Notes under the pieces: model-generated
Told to the model about the DNA's origin: nothing
The model's database searches: none
What the model saw: the letters and a program-made list of their open reading frames with translations, nothing else
Translations under genes and position numbers: made by a program
Part shown: positions 46,576 to 59,138 of the stretch, piece by piece
Layout: the number at the start of each line of letters is the position of its first letter
Numbering within the stretch: the stretch's first letter is position 1
Source of the DNA: Centrapalus pauciflorus
Lineage: Eukaryota; Streptophyta; Magnoliopsida; Asterales; Asteraceae
Reading direction: 5' to 3'
NCBI GenBank assembly: GCA_020465985.1
Contig: JAANYP010000169.1
Coordinates: 62,001-126,000 of the forward strand
DNA: 64,000 nucleotides

Positions 46576-47735
46576 AAAGTGGGGGCAATATTGTGGGGAC
46601 TGAGACTGGCGGACGACAATATGATCGTGCTTCGTTCAAGGCCTTTAAGGGGTCTGGGGCGAAGGAATTCGACGGGACTATGGAGCCTGTGAAGGCTCTG
46701 GAGTGGCTAGAGTGTGCAGAGAGGGCATTTCGCCTGAGCCACTGTCTGGAGGCTGATATGGTGGAGTATGCTGCAGGGATGTTAGTGGGTCCAACGCTGA
46801 CATGGTGGAAGAACACATCGAGAGTTACTGGTTCTGGTTTGATAGGGACGATGACTTGGGCTCAGTTTAGGAAAAGATTTCAGGATCAGTACCGTCCATC
46901 TGACTTGACAAGAGGGATCGAGAGACAGTTCTTGTCTCTGCGATAGGAGGGACTTAGTTCAGGATTATGAGGCGGTCTTCAGGGAGAAATCCCAGTTTGT
47001 GACGAGATATGCGCTAGATGAGGAGACGAGGGTAGATATGTTTGTGACCGGGCTTCGCGCTGAAATTAAAGAGTTTTTTGAGATGCAGAACTATAAGACC
47101 CTTGAGGAGGCAGTCATGAGCGCGTGGAAGCGCGAGCGGACACTGTTAGGTTCCACTACTTCATTGATGTCATCACCCAAAAGAGCTAGGACTACGGGTT
47201 CTGATCGGTTATTTCAGCCTTCAGCAAAATCATCTGGTTCTTCTTTCTCCCAATCCCAACAGCAGTATACATCACAGACACAGATGCCACACGATTGTCA
47301 GCAGTGTGGGAAGAGACATACTGGGTTATGTAGTGGTTTATCTAGAGGATATCATGCTTGTGGTGTTACCAGGCACATCAGAGTTAACTGTCCGACACAT
47401 CCATTGATTTGTTTCGATTGTGGGGTTCAGGGCCATGTAGCGAGGAACTGTCCTCAGCGGAGACAGAGTCAGAATATGTGTGCTAGCATTGCATCTATGA
47501 GTCAGCCTGCTGCAGGACCAGCTCAGTCGAGGAGAGGCGACACTGATAGAGTTCCGACCCGTGCTTTTCAGATCACCGCTGATGAGGCCTATGAGACTCC
47601 TGATATGGTTACGAGTATTTCTGACTTAACACTTTACTTGCTTATTTATTATTTAATTGTGGTGCAACCATTTATTCTTATATCTGTGCCTCTTTTGCAT
47701 GTCATGCAAATGTATTTCTTTTATATTGTTTGATC
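46576..47735 (+). pseudogene. GypA gag (second copy), 5' truncated and broken
   Basis: Homologous to 21794-22940 with about 90 % identity by eye. Starts at 'gggggcaatattgtgggg', so the N-terminal 60 or so residues, primer binding site and LTR are gone. It has KEFDGTMEPVKALEWLE and WAQFRKRFQDQYRP, a stop at 46944-46946 (TAG for CAG) and a 2-nt loss soon after. Then it is open to 47733 through both zinc knuckles (CHACGVTRHIRVNC, CFDCGVQGHVARNC). The same collapse after 'ETPDMVT' as in the first copy shows a shared ancestor that already lacked protease. Confidence 0.88.
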
Positions 47736-47789
47736 CCATAGATGTTGAGATCGTGAGCGGTCATGTAGTTTTAGGCTTAAGATAGTTAT

Positions 47790-50188
47790 TGTAACATCCG
47801 ACACTGAACCAGGTTAGCAACAAAACCCTAATCCACATTTAATAGTCGATTATAGCTTAATCAATAGTCATTAGAACTTAATCAAATGATTAACAAGGCT
47901 TATTAGAAAACTCAACTCAATTAGAATCAAATTCATCGGTGCGATAAATCGGGAAATCAATTAATCCGATCAATTTACGATATGAGGGATTAATTCTACT
48001 AAGTACATAATTAAATCATGATTAGTGACACTAATCATACACTAATACAATTACTTAACCTTAATTATGCAAGACTAAAACAATTAATTAAAACAATGCA
48101 TCCAAAAGTATTTATGAATTTACAAGAAAAGGGAAATACAAGAATACATTTCTAAATACTTTTATACAAAAAAAAAATAAAAATACCTCAAAAATACATC
48201 ATATAGGCCGGCCACCATATGGTACACAAGGACCAAAAGTTTGTATTATTTTACTCAACCTTTCTACATCAAATCCACCTCTTTCCTTTCATCCAAGATT
48301 TTACAACTCCTTTCATCATTTCACCACCTTTTTCTCCTCTATAAATAGAACCACCACTTCACTTCATTTCTCACACCTTCACAACACAAATCTCTCCTTT
48401 TCTCTCCCTCTAGAAACCGGCCAAGACCAAGAGCCAAGGCCAAAGTGGTGCAACTTTCATATTCTTGTAATTTTCAAGTGTTTTTGGGTGAAATCTTCCA
48501 AGAGTTTCAACTTCTACTTGGTTTCATCTTTCTAATACCCCAAAGTAAGTAAATACTAGCTTATATCATCTTATATTTATGTTTATATAAGTCTTGCATA
48601 ATATATATAATCACCTACAACAACAAGTTTCATAAAAACTCAAGTTTATAAGTTTCTAGTTTTTATTTTATGTTGTTTCTTTAAATATGTTTATGAATAT
48701 GTAAGCACATTATAAAAGTGTTAATATTATGAAAACATGTGATATATATGTGTTTTTATAACTATTATGGCTTTTATACAAGTAGTCTTTGAATAAACAA
48801 CAAGAATCATAAGTTGTTGTAAGTTTATAAACTACGGATTTTCGGCAGAACATTTATATCGACTTTGAAAAATCATAACTAATTCATAACTCAACGAAAT
48901 GAGTTGATTCTTGTCTCAAAAGTTATATCTATGTCTTAACTATAGATCTGCAAATTTTCATGATTTATTTTGAAGTTTAAGACCTCCAGAAATTATTTGG
49001 GAAACCGAAAGTTTGACAGCTCAAAAATGGCCAACATAGCGTTTTTAACGAGCTTTTTCACTAACCTAAACAACTCGAAAAATGGCCGTTCTTGATTCTA
49101 AAAATCCTTTGTATATAGTAGTTGAATGTCCTAGAAAACCAAAGTCTAAAACATTTTGGAGCTTGGTCAAAAACAGCCTCAAACTAGGCCGAAAAACCTC
49201 CGAAAAAGCTGGAAAATATATATATATAAACTTGACGTTTTAAGCAAATCTTATTTATAAACTTGTAATGTTGGGTGATTTAAGACATAAAAATCCATAA
49301 ATATACATATTATCATACATTAGTGATGTTAAGTCCTTATTATCATTTAGGACTCGGTTAAACACCTCCGGTTTCATCACCCATCAAACAACGCACATTT
49401 GCATTTTTGCGCGTAGTTTTGCCATCACAAGTTCGGTGAGTCTTCATAGCCCCTATTTTTTCACTATCTATTGTGGTGGAAATACATGCACTGTTTTCAT
49501 ATGGACATCTAAACTGTATATTTCTTATATGTATTACATATGGTTCCATTAGCCCTTATATCATGAACCGTTAATTGCATTTATTTGTAAGCGCGAATAT
49601 ATTGTGGATAGATCTGTCGGGAGTCATGTCCCCCATTCGGGTTAGCTCGGTTCGGCTAACAGCGAGTGCATATATATTCAACACACGGTATTACGTATGG
49701 GAATACTGCTCAGGGCAAACACATTTCAATTAAGCTTTGGTTGGATGATGGCTTATGTAATACATACACGGAATTTATGATTTTATAAATTCAACTCATC
49801 TGATAATGTCCATACAACTGGTCTTTTCGCGTAAACCTATGAGCTCACCAACAATTTTTGTTGACGTATTTTAGCATGTATTTTCAGGAAATTAAGGCAC
49901 GTATGCCTCAGCCGTATTTTACTTACAAGCTTCCGCATCCATGGAGTCGCATGCATATTCAAATTAACGGAGATTTAGCTGCATTATTTTGGATACTTTA
50001 ATTATGTAATTAAATCTCTGTATTTTGCGAACTCCTTTACTCATATCAGTCTATGTAAAACATTGCTATATTTTCAAGTTTCAATGATGTATTTTAAAAA
50101 CGTCCATATAGTGGTCGTTCATTATGATTATGGTTACGCTTCCGCACTCGTCGCGCCTCGCTGCCAACCGGGATAGTAGGGTGTGACA
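47790..50188 (+). mobile_element. GypC 5' LTR
   Basis: 2399 bp from TGTAACATCCGAC to GGGTGTGACA. Contains a CTATAAATAG-type TATA box (48340-48349, 'ctctataaatagaacc') followed by a CT-rich stretch, a likely promoter for the element RNA. Confidence 0.95.
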
Positions 50189-50191
50189 GAT

Positions 50192-50204
50192 TGGTATCAG
50201 AGCC
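50192..50204 (+). other. GypC primer binding site
   Basis: TGGTATCAGAGCC three bases after the LTR end, complementary to initiator tRNA-Met. Confidence 0.94.
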
Positions 50205-50334
50205 ATAGTTATAGTGAACTAGGTTGCATTAGTACCCTAGACTATAACTGCACATAAGATTTACTGATTTTAGAAAATATTTTGTAACTTGTAACTAACT
50301 AAAAGACTATGAATGGACCTTGATAGCAGAAATC

Positions 50335-51096
50335 ATGTCCCATCCGGAAACCATCATCATATCGGATACAGAGGAGGAGTACACTCCTGCTAGCCCCACG
50401 GCCACTGAGATTTTCCACGAGGAAGACACATCGGAAGAAGAGGACCCCTCGGAAGATCCGATGTGGGAGACGGAAGAAGAGCCGATGGAGGAAGAAGATC
50501 CATTGCCCCCATCGGTCCCTGCTCGCGTTCCATACCATCCAGCCGAACCGTCATATAAGCCGTATAGGCCTTACCCTAACGGCCCCAAAATGCTGTACAC
50601 ACCCCGAAAGCGGGTGAACCCACCAAGAGGGGAGTCTATTCCTGTCCCGACTCCCCAGCCCAATCCCCCACCACCACACCGACGGGTAGACGCCCGGCGA
50701 TGGACCTGGATACCGGAGACCCTCCGCCAATGGAGGCAGATGGAGGGAAATCCTCCCAACTTCGAGATAGGAGGACCATCCTCCGCACCTGTCCCGACCC
50801 TCACCCAAGAGCCTACCGAGCAAACCATACCACTTCTGATAGCACGGTCGACTAGGCATGACCACCAGATCCGATCACTTAACCTAGATATCGGTGGGAT
50901 GACCGCTCGTCTAGAGCGGGAGGAGTTGCAAAACTCCAACATCTACTGGGCTAACCAGCATGCTCTCGCCATCCAACAGAATGGCCTGAATGAGCTTCGG
51001 CAGCAACTAGCCGAAAGCCAAGCTCGGATCGAGGAGCTGACTCAGCGCCTCAACGCGATGGAAAAGGGAGAGACCCCTGATCACTCCCACACTTAG
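50335..51096 (+). CDS. GypC extra ORF upstream of gag
   Basis: Intact 253-codon frame from ATG 50335 to a stop at 51094-51096. It lies 146 bp after the LTR and 235 bp before gag-pol. N-terminal half very acidic (ISDTEEEYTPASP; EEDTSEEEDPSEDPMWETEE), then Pro-rich and basic (RVPYHPAEPSYKPYRPYPNG; PVPTPQPNPPPPHRR). The C-terminal third is a coiled coil (LRQQLAESQARIEELTQRLN). No domain recognised. Similar acidic/Pro-rich/coiled-coil segments precede gag in gypsy polyproteins of composites, as far as I recall. It could be a regulatory or structural accessory protein. The start codon choice (MSHPETIII) is the first ATG in frame. Confidence 0.7.
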   Translation: MSHPETIIISDTEEEYTPASPTATEIFHEEDTSEEEDPSEDPMWETEEEPMEEEDPLPPSVPARVPYHPAEPSYKPYRPYPNGPKMLYTPRKRVNPPRGESIPVPTPQPNPPPPHRRVDARRWTWIPETLRQWRQMEGNPPNFEIGGPSSAPVPTLTQEPTEQTIPLLIARSTRHDHQIRSLNLDIGGMTARLEREELQNSNIYWANQHALAIQQNGLNELRQQLAESQARIEELTQRLNAMEKGETPDHSHT

Positions 51097-51331
51097 TGCA
51101 CTTTTATCTATCCTTGAAATAGTAGGAAAAATATCATGTAATAGTATAGGACAAAATTTTCGGGTAATAACCCGCCCCTAATGTAAGGAAATTTCGAATG
51201 ATTAATGAATGAAAAATTGCAAGTTATTTGTGAAATTGTGTTTGATGATTATAGTATTGTGCTTTAAGGAAAATTTACCTCTTTAAGACTCAACTTCTTA
51301 CACTATGCTTTTTCTTTAAAATTTTAAGATA

Positions 51332-54300
51332 ATGCCGCCGAAACGAGCAATGAACGCTGCTGACATTGAAGAGCTAGTCGCACAAAGAGTGGCTGCCGCT
51401 ATAGCCACGTATGAGGCAAATAGGAATAGCTCAGCTAATGGAGATGGTGGTGCTAGCCGCACCACGGGAGGAACTGAAATCCACGCAAAAGGTTGTGGAA
51501 TTAAAGGATTTTTAAGTTGCAAACCCCGGTATTTCAACGGAATTGAAGGAGCCGTTGGCTTGATACGATGGTTTGAGAAGCTAGAATCTGTCTTTCGCGT
51601 CAGCGGATGTGCTGAGGGAGATAGGGTGAAGTTCGCTACTCACACCCTACAAGATAGCGCCCTCACATGGTGGAATTCCTATGTCCAGTCTGTAAGTATT
51701 GATGAAGCCTACCAGCTCACATGGTCCGCATTGAAGCAAATGATGACAGACGAGTACTGTCCAAGGAACGAACTCCAGAAGATGGAATCGGAGTTCTGGA
51801 ACCTGTCAATGAAGGGAACAGATGTGACGGGGTACACCAACCGATTTCATGAGCTGAGCATTTTGTGCCCTCAGATGGTGACCCCGGAGTACAAAAAGAT
51901 CGAACGTTACATTTGGGGACTCGCTCCTCAAATTCAAGGTAATGTGACTGCCTCAAACCCATCCACCATACAGGATGCCATCAGGATGGCAAACAATTTA
52001 ATGGATCAAGTGTCCCGGAGGAATGAAGCCAAAGCCGGGGAAAATAAGAGAAAGTGGGAAGACAAGTCTGGGAAGAGTACGGGTTCACAATCCAAGAAGC
52101 CCGAGACCATCAAGGCCTACGCAGCAGGAACTGAGTCAAGGAAAGGCTACACGGGTACCAAGCCTTTCTGCGCCCAATGTACCTTTCACCACAACAAAGG
52201 TCCCTGCCCAACTTGTGGGAAATGTAAACGTGTTGGCCATATGACCAAAGACTGTAAGTTTGGAACCCCGGGTGGCAATGGCGGAAATCAAAAGGCCTGC
52301 TTTGAATGTGGAGTTACTGGGCACTTCAAGAGTGAGTGCCCGAAGTTGAAGAATGGTGGAGGAGCTCAGGGGAGAGCTTTTGTGTTAGGAGCAGGTGACG
52401 CTCGTCAAGATCCCCACGTAGTATCAGGTACGTTTCTTTTAAATGACATTTATGCTTACGTACTCTTTGATACTGGGGCTGATAGGAGCTTTATATCTGA
52501 TAAGTTTAGTAAGCAATTGAATGCCGCTCCTTTTCCCTTAGACAACTCTTATACTATAGAACTGGCTGACGGTAAAATAATAGAGGCAGGTAGTATCATT
52601 AAGGAATGCACACTGAAGCTGGCAGATCACCCCTTTAAAATAGACTTGATGCCTATAGAACTCGGAAGTTTTGACGTAGTAATTGGTATGGATTGGTTGT
52701 CACACAATCATGCCGAGATTTTGTGTGGTAAGAAAGTGGTACGGATACCACTCCACAAGAAGAAGTTCCTAACAGTCCAAGGAGAAAGAAAGAACCGACA
52801 GTTGAATGTCATATCCGGCCTAAGAACATTAAAGTGCCTTAGGAAAGGTTGTCATGCAGTACTGGTGCAAATTGTAGAAAAAGAGTCGGAGGAGAAGCGA
52901 CTCGAGGATATTCCCGTGGTTTGTGACTATCCGAAAGTCTTCCCGGAAGATTTGCCTGGACTTCCGCCAACTAGGCAAGTAGAGTTCCAAATCGATTTGG
53001 TGCCGGGAGCTGCACCGGTCGCAAGGGCCCCATATACACTCGCCCCTTCTGAGATGCAAGAGCTATCTAATCAATTACAAGAGTTGATGGATAAAGGATT
53101 CATTCGACCAAGTTCCTCACCTTGGGGAGCTCCGGTCTTGTTCGTTAAAAAGAAAGACGGATCCTTCAGAATGTGCATAGACTACCGAGAGCTAAACAAG
53201 CTAACGGTAAAGAACCGCTACCCTCTCCCCAGAATTGATGACCTGTTTGACCAACTACAAGGATCTAGCTTCTACTCTAAGATTGATCTGCGATCCGGTT
53301 ATCATCAAGTAAAGGTTCGGGAAGAAGACATACCCAAGACAGCATTCAGAACTCGTTATGGATATTACGAATTCCAGGTAATGCCATTCGGTTTGACTAA
53401 CGCACCAGCCGTATTCATGGACCTCATGAATCGAGTGTGTAAACCGTATCTGGACAAATTTGTAATAGTGTTCATAGACGACATTCTCATCTATTCCAGA
53501 AATAAGGAGGAGCATGAACACCACCTCAAGCTGATATTGGAGTTGTTAGAGAAGGAACAGTTATATGCCAAATTTTCGAAATGTGAATTTTGGTTGCGAG
53601 AAGTTAAATTCCTTGGACATGTGATCAACAGCCAGGGAATCCAAGTTGATCCATCAAAAATCGAGGCCATAAAGAACTGGGCGACTCCTAGAACCCCCAC
53701 GGAAATCCGCCAATTTCTAGGACTTGCCGGTTATTATAGGCGATTTATCGAAAACTTCTCAAAGATAGCAGGTTCCTTAACAGAATTGACTCGGAAGAAT
53801 GTGAAGTATATCTGGGGTGAAGAGCAAGAAAAGGCGTTTCAGCAGTTAAAGCAAAGGTTGTGTAGTGCACCAATTCTGTCCTTACCTGAAGGGACTGAAA
53901 ATTTTGTGGTCTACTGTGATGCCTCACACAATGGATTAGGTTGTGTGCTCATGCAAAGGGATAGAGTCATTGCTTACGCATCACGACAGCTCAAAATTCA
54001 CGAGGTGAATTATACGACTCATGACTTAGAGCTTGGAGCAGTGGTGTTTGCTCTCAAAATATGGAGGCACTACCTGTATGGAACTAAGTGCACAGTATTC
54101 ACAGACCATAAAAGCCTTCAGCATATTCTGAATCAGAAAGAGTTAAACATGAGGCAACGTCGTTGGGTTGAACTGCTTAGTGACTATGACTGCGAAATTC
54201 GTTATCATCCGGGAAAGGCGAATGTCGTAGCTGATGCCCTGAGCCGAAAGGAACGGGTTAAACCCTTGAGAGTCCGAGCTTTGGTCATGACTATACAGTC

Positions 54301-55760
54301 AAACCTAAACTCTCAAGTCCGCGAGGCACAAGAAGAAGCAGTCAAGGAGGGTAATATACTGGATGAAGCCTTGAGAGGGATGGATAAGCAGTTTGAAATC
54401 AAGCCGGATGGATGTCGATACTTCATGGGCAGAATTTGGCTACCAAAACTCGGAGGAGTAAGGAAGCTGGTCATGGATGAAGGGCATAAGACAAGATATG
54501 CTATTCATCCAGGGTCAGATAAAATGTATCACGACTTGAAAGGAATGTACTGGTGGCCAAACATGAAGGCTGACATTGCTACCTACGTCAGCAAGTGTTT
54601 AACATGTTTGAAGGTTAAAGCTGAGCACCAAAAACCATCAGGATTGCTAGTTCAACCAGAAATACCCCAATGGAAGTGGTATTAACATCACCATGGATTT
54701 CATCACCAAGTTGCCAAAGACGTCTGGAGGTTATGACACTATTTAGGTGATTGTGGATCGGCTTACCAAAACCGCACATTTCCTGCCCATTAAGGAGACT
54801 GATAAGATGGATAAGTTAACACGAATCTATCTTAAAGAAGTCGTCTCAAGGCATGGAGTGCCAGTATCAATTATATCAGACAGAGACAGCCGGTTCACAT
54901 CAAGATTTTGGCAGTCGTTGCAAGAAGCACTGGGTGCACGCCTAGATATGAGCACAGCCTATCACCCGCAAACGGATGGTCAGAGTGAAAGGACGACTCA
55001 GACGTTGGAGGACATGTTGAGGGCATGTGTCATCGATTTTGGCAAAAGTTGGGACAGACACCTGCCATTAGTCGAGTTTTCCTATAACAACAGCTATCAC
55101 TCAAGCATTAAGACCGCCCCATTCGAGGCACTCTACCGGCAAAAGTGTCGATCACCTCTTTGTTGGGCTGAAGTAGGAGATAGTCAGATCACTGGACCTG
55201 AGATCATCCAAGAGACTACAGAAAAGATAGCCCAGATTCGAAACCGATTAAAGATCGCGCGGGATCGACAGAAGAGTTATGCAAACATTCGACGGAAGGA
55301 TTTGGAATTCCAAGAGGGAGATCAAGTAATGTTGAAAGTCTCGCCTTGGAAAGGCGTAATCCGTTTTGGAAAACGAGGAAAGCTCAATCCTCGTTATATC
55401 GGACCATTCAAGATCACCAAAAGAATTGGCCCGGTAGCTTACCGACTCGACCTGCCCCCAGAACTTAATAACGTTCATAATACCTTCCACGTGTCCAATC
55501 TTAAGAAGTGTCTGGCTGATGAATCACTCGTTATACCCATGGACGAGCTGGAGTTAGACGATAAGTTGAACTTCATTGAGCAACCTGTAGAAATAATGGA
55601 CCGAGAAGTCAAGAAACTCAAGCACAGTCGGATCCCAATAATAAAAGTCAGATGGAACTCTAAGCGAGGTCCTGAGTTTACATGGGAATGAGAAGATCAG
55701 TTCCGGGAAAAATACCCTCACCTGTTCTCAGATATTCAAGCAGTGGAGAACACAAGCTAA
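51332..55760 (+). pseudogene. gag-pol: GypC gag-pol polyprotein with three inactivating lesions
   Basis: The first frame (51332-54685, 1117 codons) has gag from MPPKRAMNAADIEELV, zinc knuckles near residues 292-308 (CGKCKRVGHMTKDC) and 323-336 (CFECGVTGHFKSEC), protease DTGADRSFIS near 380, and RT near 595-760 (YRELNKLTVKNRYPLPRIDD; FIDDILIYS). RNase H is near 860 (YCDASHNGLG) and the integrase HHCC zinc domain at 1050-1100. A 1-nt insertion near 54680 (WKWY then stop) and TAG for Trp at 54744-54746 break the integrase. The second frame (54747-55691) holds the catalytic core (SDRDSRFTSRFWQ; HPQTDGQSERT) and the GPFKI...HNTFHVSNLKKC C-terminal domain with a chromodomain-like end. TGA (55689-55691) for Arg cuts it before the natural stop at 55758-55760. 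Otherwise complete. Confidence 0.95.
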
Positions 55761-55783
55761 TTTCGGGACGAAATTCCCTTAAC

Positions 55784-55793
55784 AGGGGGAGAC
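55784..55793 (+). other. GypC polypurine tract
   Basis: AGGGGGAGAC directly before the 3' LTR. Confidence 0.85.
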
Positions 55794-58195
55794 AGTAACA
55801 TCCGGCACTGAACCAGGTTAGCAACAAAACCCTAATCCACATTTAATAGTCAATTATAGCCTAATCAATAGTCATTAGAACTTAATCAAATGATTAACAA
55901 GGCTTATTAGAAAACTCAACTCAATTAGAATCAAATTCATCGGTGCGATGAATCGGGAAATCAATTAATCCGATCAATTTACGATATGAGGGATTAATTC
56001 AACTAAGTACATAATTAAATCATGATTAGTGACACTAATCATACACTAATACAATTACTTAACCTTAATTATGCAAGACTAAAACAATTAATTAAAACAA
56101 TGCATCCAAAAGTATTTATGAATTTACAAGAAAAGGGAAATACAAGAATACATTTCTAAATACTTTTATACAAAAAATAAAAATAAAAATACCTCAAAAA
56201 TACATCATATAGGCCGGCCACCATATGGTACATAAGGACCAAAAGTTTGTATTATTTTACTCAACATTTCTACATCAAATCCACCTCTTTCCTTTCATCC
56301 AAGATTTTACAACTCCTTTCATCATTTCATCACCTTTTTCTCCTCTATAAATAGAACCACCACTTCACTTCATTTCTCACACCTTCACAACACAAATCTC
56401 TCCTTTTCTCTCCCTCTTGAAACCGGCCAAGACCAAGAGCCAAGGCCAAAGTGGTGCAACTTTCATATTCTTGTAATTTTCAAGTGTTTTTGGGTGAAAT
56501 CTTCCAAGAGTTTCAACTTCTACTTGGTTTCATCTTTCTAATACCCCAAAGTAAGTAAATACTAGCTTATATCATCTTATATTTATGTTTATATAAGTCT
56601 TGCATAATATATATAATCACCTACAACAACAAGTTTCATAAAAACTCAAGTTTATAAGTTTCTAGTTTTTATTTTAAGTTGTTTCTTTAAATATGTTTAT
56701 GAATATATAAGCACATTATAAAAGTGTTAATATTATGAAAACATGTGATATATATGTGTTTTTATAACTATTATGTCTTTTATACAAGTAGTCTTTGAAT
56801 AAACAACAAGAATCATAAGTTGTTGTAAGTTTATAAACTACGGATTTTCGGCAGAAAATTTATATCGACTTTGAAAAATCATAACTAATTCATAACTCAA
56901 CGAAATGAGTTGATTCTTGTCTCAAAAGTTAGATCTATGTCTTAACTATAGATCTGCAAATTTTCATGATTTATTTTGAAGTTTAAGACCTCCAGAAATT
57001 ATTTGGGAAACCGAAAGTTTGACAGCTCAAAAATGGCCAACATAGCGTTTTTAACGAGCTTTTTCACTAACCTAAACAACTCGAAAAATGGCCGTTCTTG
57101 ATTCTAAAAATCCTTTGTATATAGTAGTTGAATGTCCTAGAAAACCAAAGTCTAAAACATTTTGGAGCTTGGTCAAAAACAGCCTCAAAGTAGGCCGAAA
57201 AACCTCCAAAAAAGCTGGAAAATATATATATATAAACTTGACGTTTTAAGCAAATCTTATTTATAAACTTGTAATGTTGGGTGATTTAAGACATAAAAAT
57301 CCATAAATATACATATTATCATATATTAGTGATGTTAAGTCCTTATTATCATTTAGGACTCGGTTAAACACCTCCGGTTTCATCACCCATCAAACAACGC
57401 ACATTTGCATTTTTGCGCGTAGTTTTGCCATCACAAGTTCGGTGAGTCTTCATAGCCCCTATTTTTTCCACTATCTATTCGGGTGGAAATACATGCACTG
57501 TTTTCATATGGACATCTAAACTGTATATTTCTTATATGTATTACATATGGTTCCATTAGCCCTTATATCATGAACCGTTAATTGCATTTATTTGTAAGCG
57601 CGAATATATTGTGGATAGATCTGTCGGGAGTCATGTCCCCCATTCGGGTTAGCTCGGTTCGGCTAACAGCGAGTGCATATATATTCAACACACGGTATTA
57701 CGTATGGGAATACTGCTCAGGGCAAACACATTTCAATTAAGCTTCGGTTGCATGATGGCTTATGTAATACATACACGGAATTTATGATTTTATAAATTCA
57801 ACTCATCTGATAATGTCCATACAACTGGTCTTTTCGTGTAAACCTATGAGCTCACCAACAATTTTTGTTGACGTATTTTAGCATGTATTTTCAGGAAATT
57901 AAGGCACGTATGCCTCAGCCGTATTTTACTTACAAGCTTCCGCATCCATGGAGTCGCATGCATATTCAAATTAACGGAGATTTAGCTGCATTATTTTGGA
58001 TACTTTAATTATGTAATTAAATCTCTGTATTTTGAGAACTCCTTTACTCATATCAGTCTATGTAAAACATTGCTATATTTTCAAGTTTCAATGATGTATT
58101 TTAAAAACGTCCATATAGTGGTCGTTCATTATGATTATGGTTACGCTTCCGCACTCGTCGCGCCTCGCTGCCAACCGGGGTAGTAGGGTGTGACA
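55794..58195 (+). mobile_element. GypC 3' LTR
   Basis: 2402 bp, almost identical to the 5' LTR; the first base of TGTAAC is changed (AGTAAC). The end TGTGACA is followed by the duplication GTTAT. Confidence 0.95.
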
Positions 58196-59138
58196 GTTAT
58201 TCAAATGCTTAGTCCTAGTGATTAAGAATTTATTTTAAAGCGTGTAGTTATAGTTACTAGGGGATTGAATGTGATTGTGGTGTGGATTTGTTGATTGCTT
58301 ATAATGTTCATATTGTCTGTTTGAGACGTAGTATTCACATTTTGAGTGAATAGAATAATGATATGTGTGTTTATAGTGTTATAATGCAACAGGGAAAAGT
58401 AATCATTTATTCATTGAGGTAGCTGAAAGACCATGAGAGAAAAGATTTGATACGCGACTTAGAATTGGCTGTGATGATGTTTACATTGAAGTTATAGAGA
58501 TGTTAATTAAATGGCAAGGGATGTTAGCTAGTCATTAATACGTGAAGTTATAATTTTACTATGACATGCATAATAGAAAAGAATCTGATTGAAATGTTGA
58601 GGTAAGCATTATCAAGTGAGCATTGTCAGTTAGCATTTGAAGTCTGTGCACATGATTATATTCATATTATTCGCGAGTGGTTGAGAGTTATTCAGGATCG
58701 ACCGGAGATATATTCGGTTTAAGCATAGATCAGTTGAGTTTGAAGTTGGTAGTTAGGTGATGCTAAGAGTATTGTTTGGGAATGAGATAATACGAATTTA
58801 AGAAGCTTGATCCTATAATTATTGTAATGTGTTGGATTATAAAGTGCATAGGTGCGCAAGATTATCAATTAGGATCACCATTGGAGTTTGTTAATGTACA
58901 TGATGGATATGATTTTGGTTTAATAAAAAAAATTTGAAATATGTCGATAGGATGATACCTACTCAGAATGATAAGATTGATACGAGGCTCAGAAATGTAA
59001 AGATTATTTAATCAAGATGGCGTATTACCGAGATTTCAATTATACGGGGAAATTTAAGACAGGGATGTAAATGAGATATTCGATTTACCTTAATTTCAGA
59101 TGATCTCGAGGATGAGAACAATCCAACGTGTAGGAGAT
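58196..59138 (+). pseudogene. GypA pol remnant, second copy
   Basis: Continues the GypA sequence interrupted at 47789 and aligns with 22985-23860 ('ggggattgaatgtgattgtgg', 'aggtagctgaaaga', 'attatcaattaggat'). It has the same lack of RT and integrase core. Near the end 'ctcgaggatgagaac' is followed by an eroded polypurine region and the LTR. Confidence 0.8.

Larger units (their letters stand above)
47790..58195 (+). mobile_element. GypC: nearly complete Ty3-gypsy (chromovirus-like) element inserted in GypA
   Basis: 10,406 bp, with LTRs of about 2.4 kb and the perfect duplication GTTAT on both sides (47785-47789, 58196-58200). Contents in order: 5' LTR, tRNA-Met primer binding site, a separate 254-codon ORF, gag-pol, polypurine tract, 3' LTR. 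GypA sequence resumes on both sides. About 25 differences between LTRs by eye (about 1 %). Long LTRs and a C-terminal chromodomain-like tail suggest the Tekay/Del lineage; this is an inference. Confidence 0.95.
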
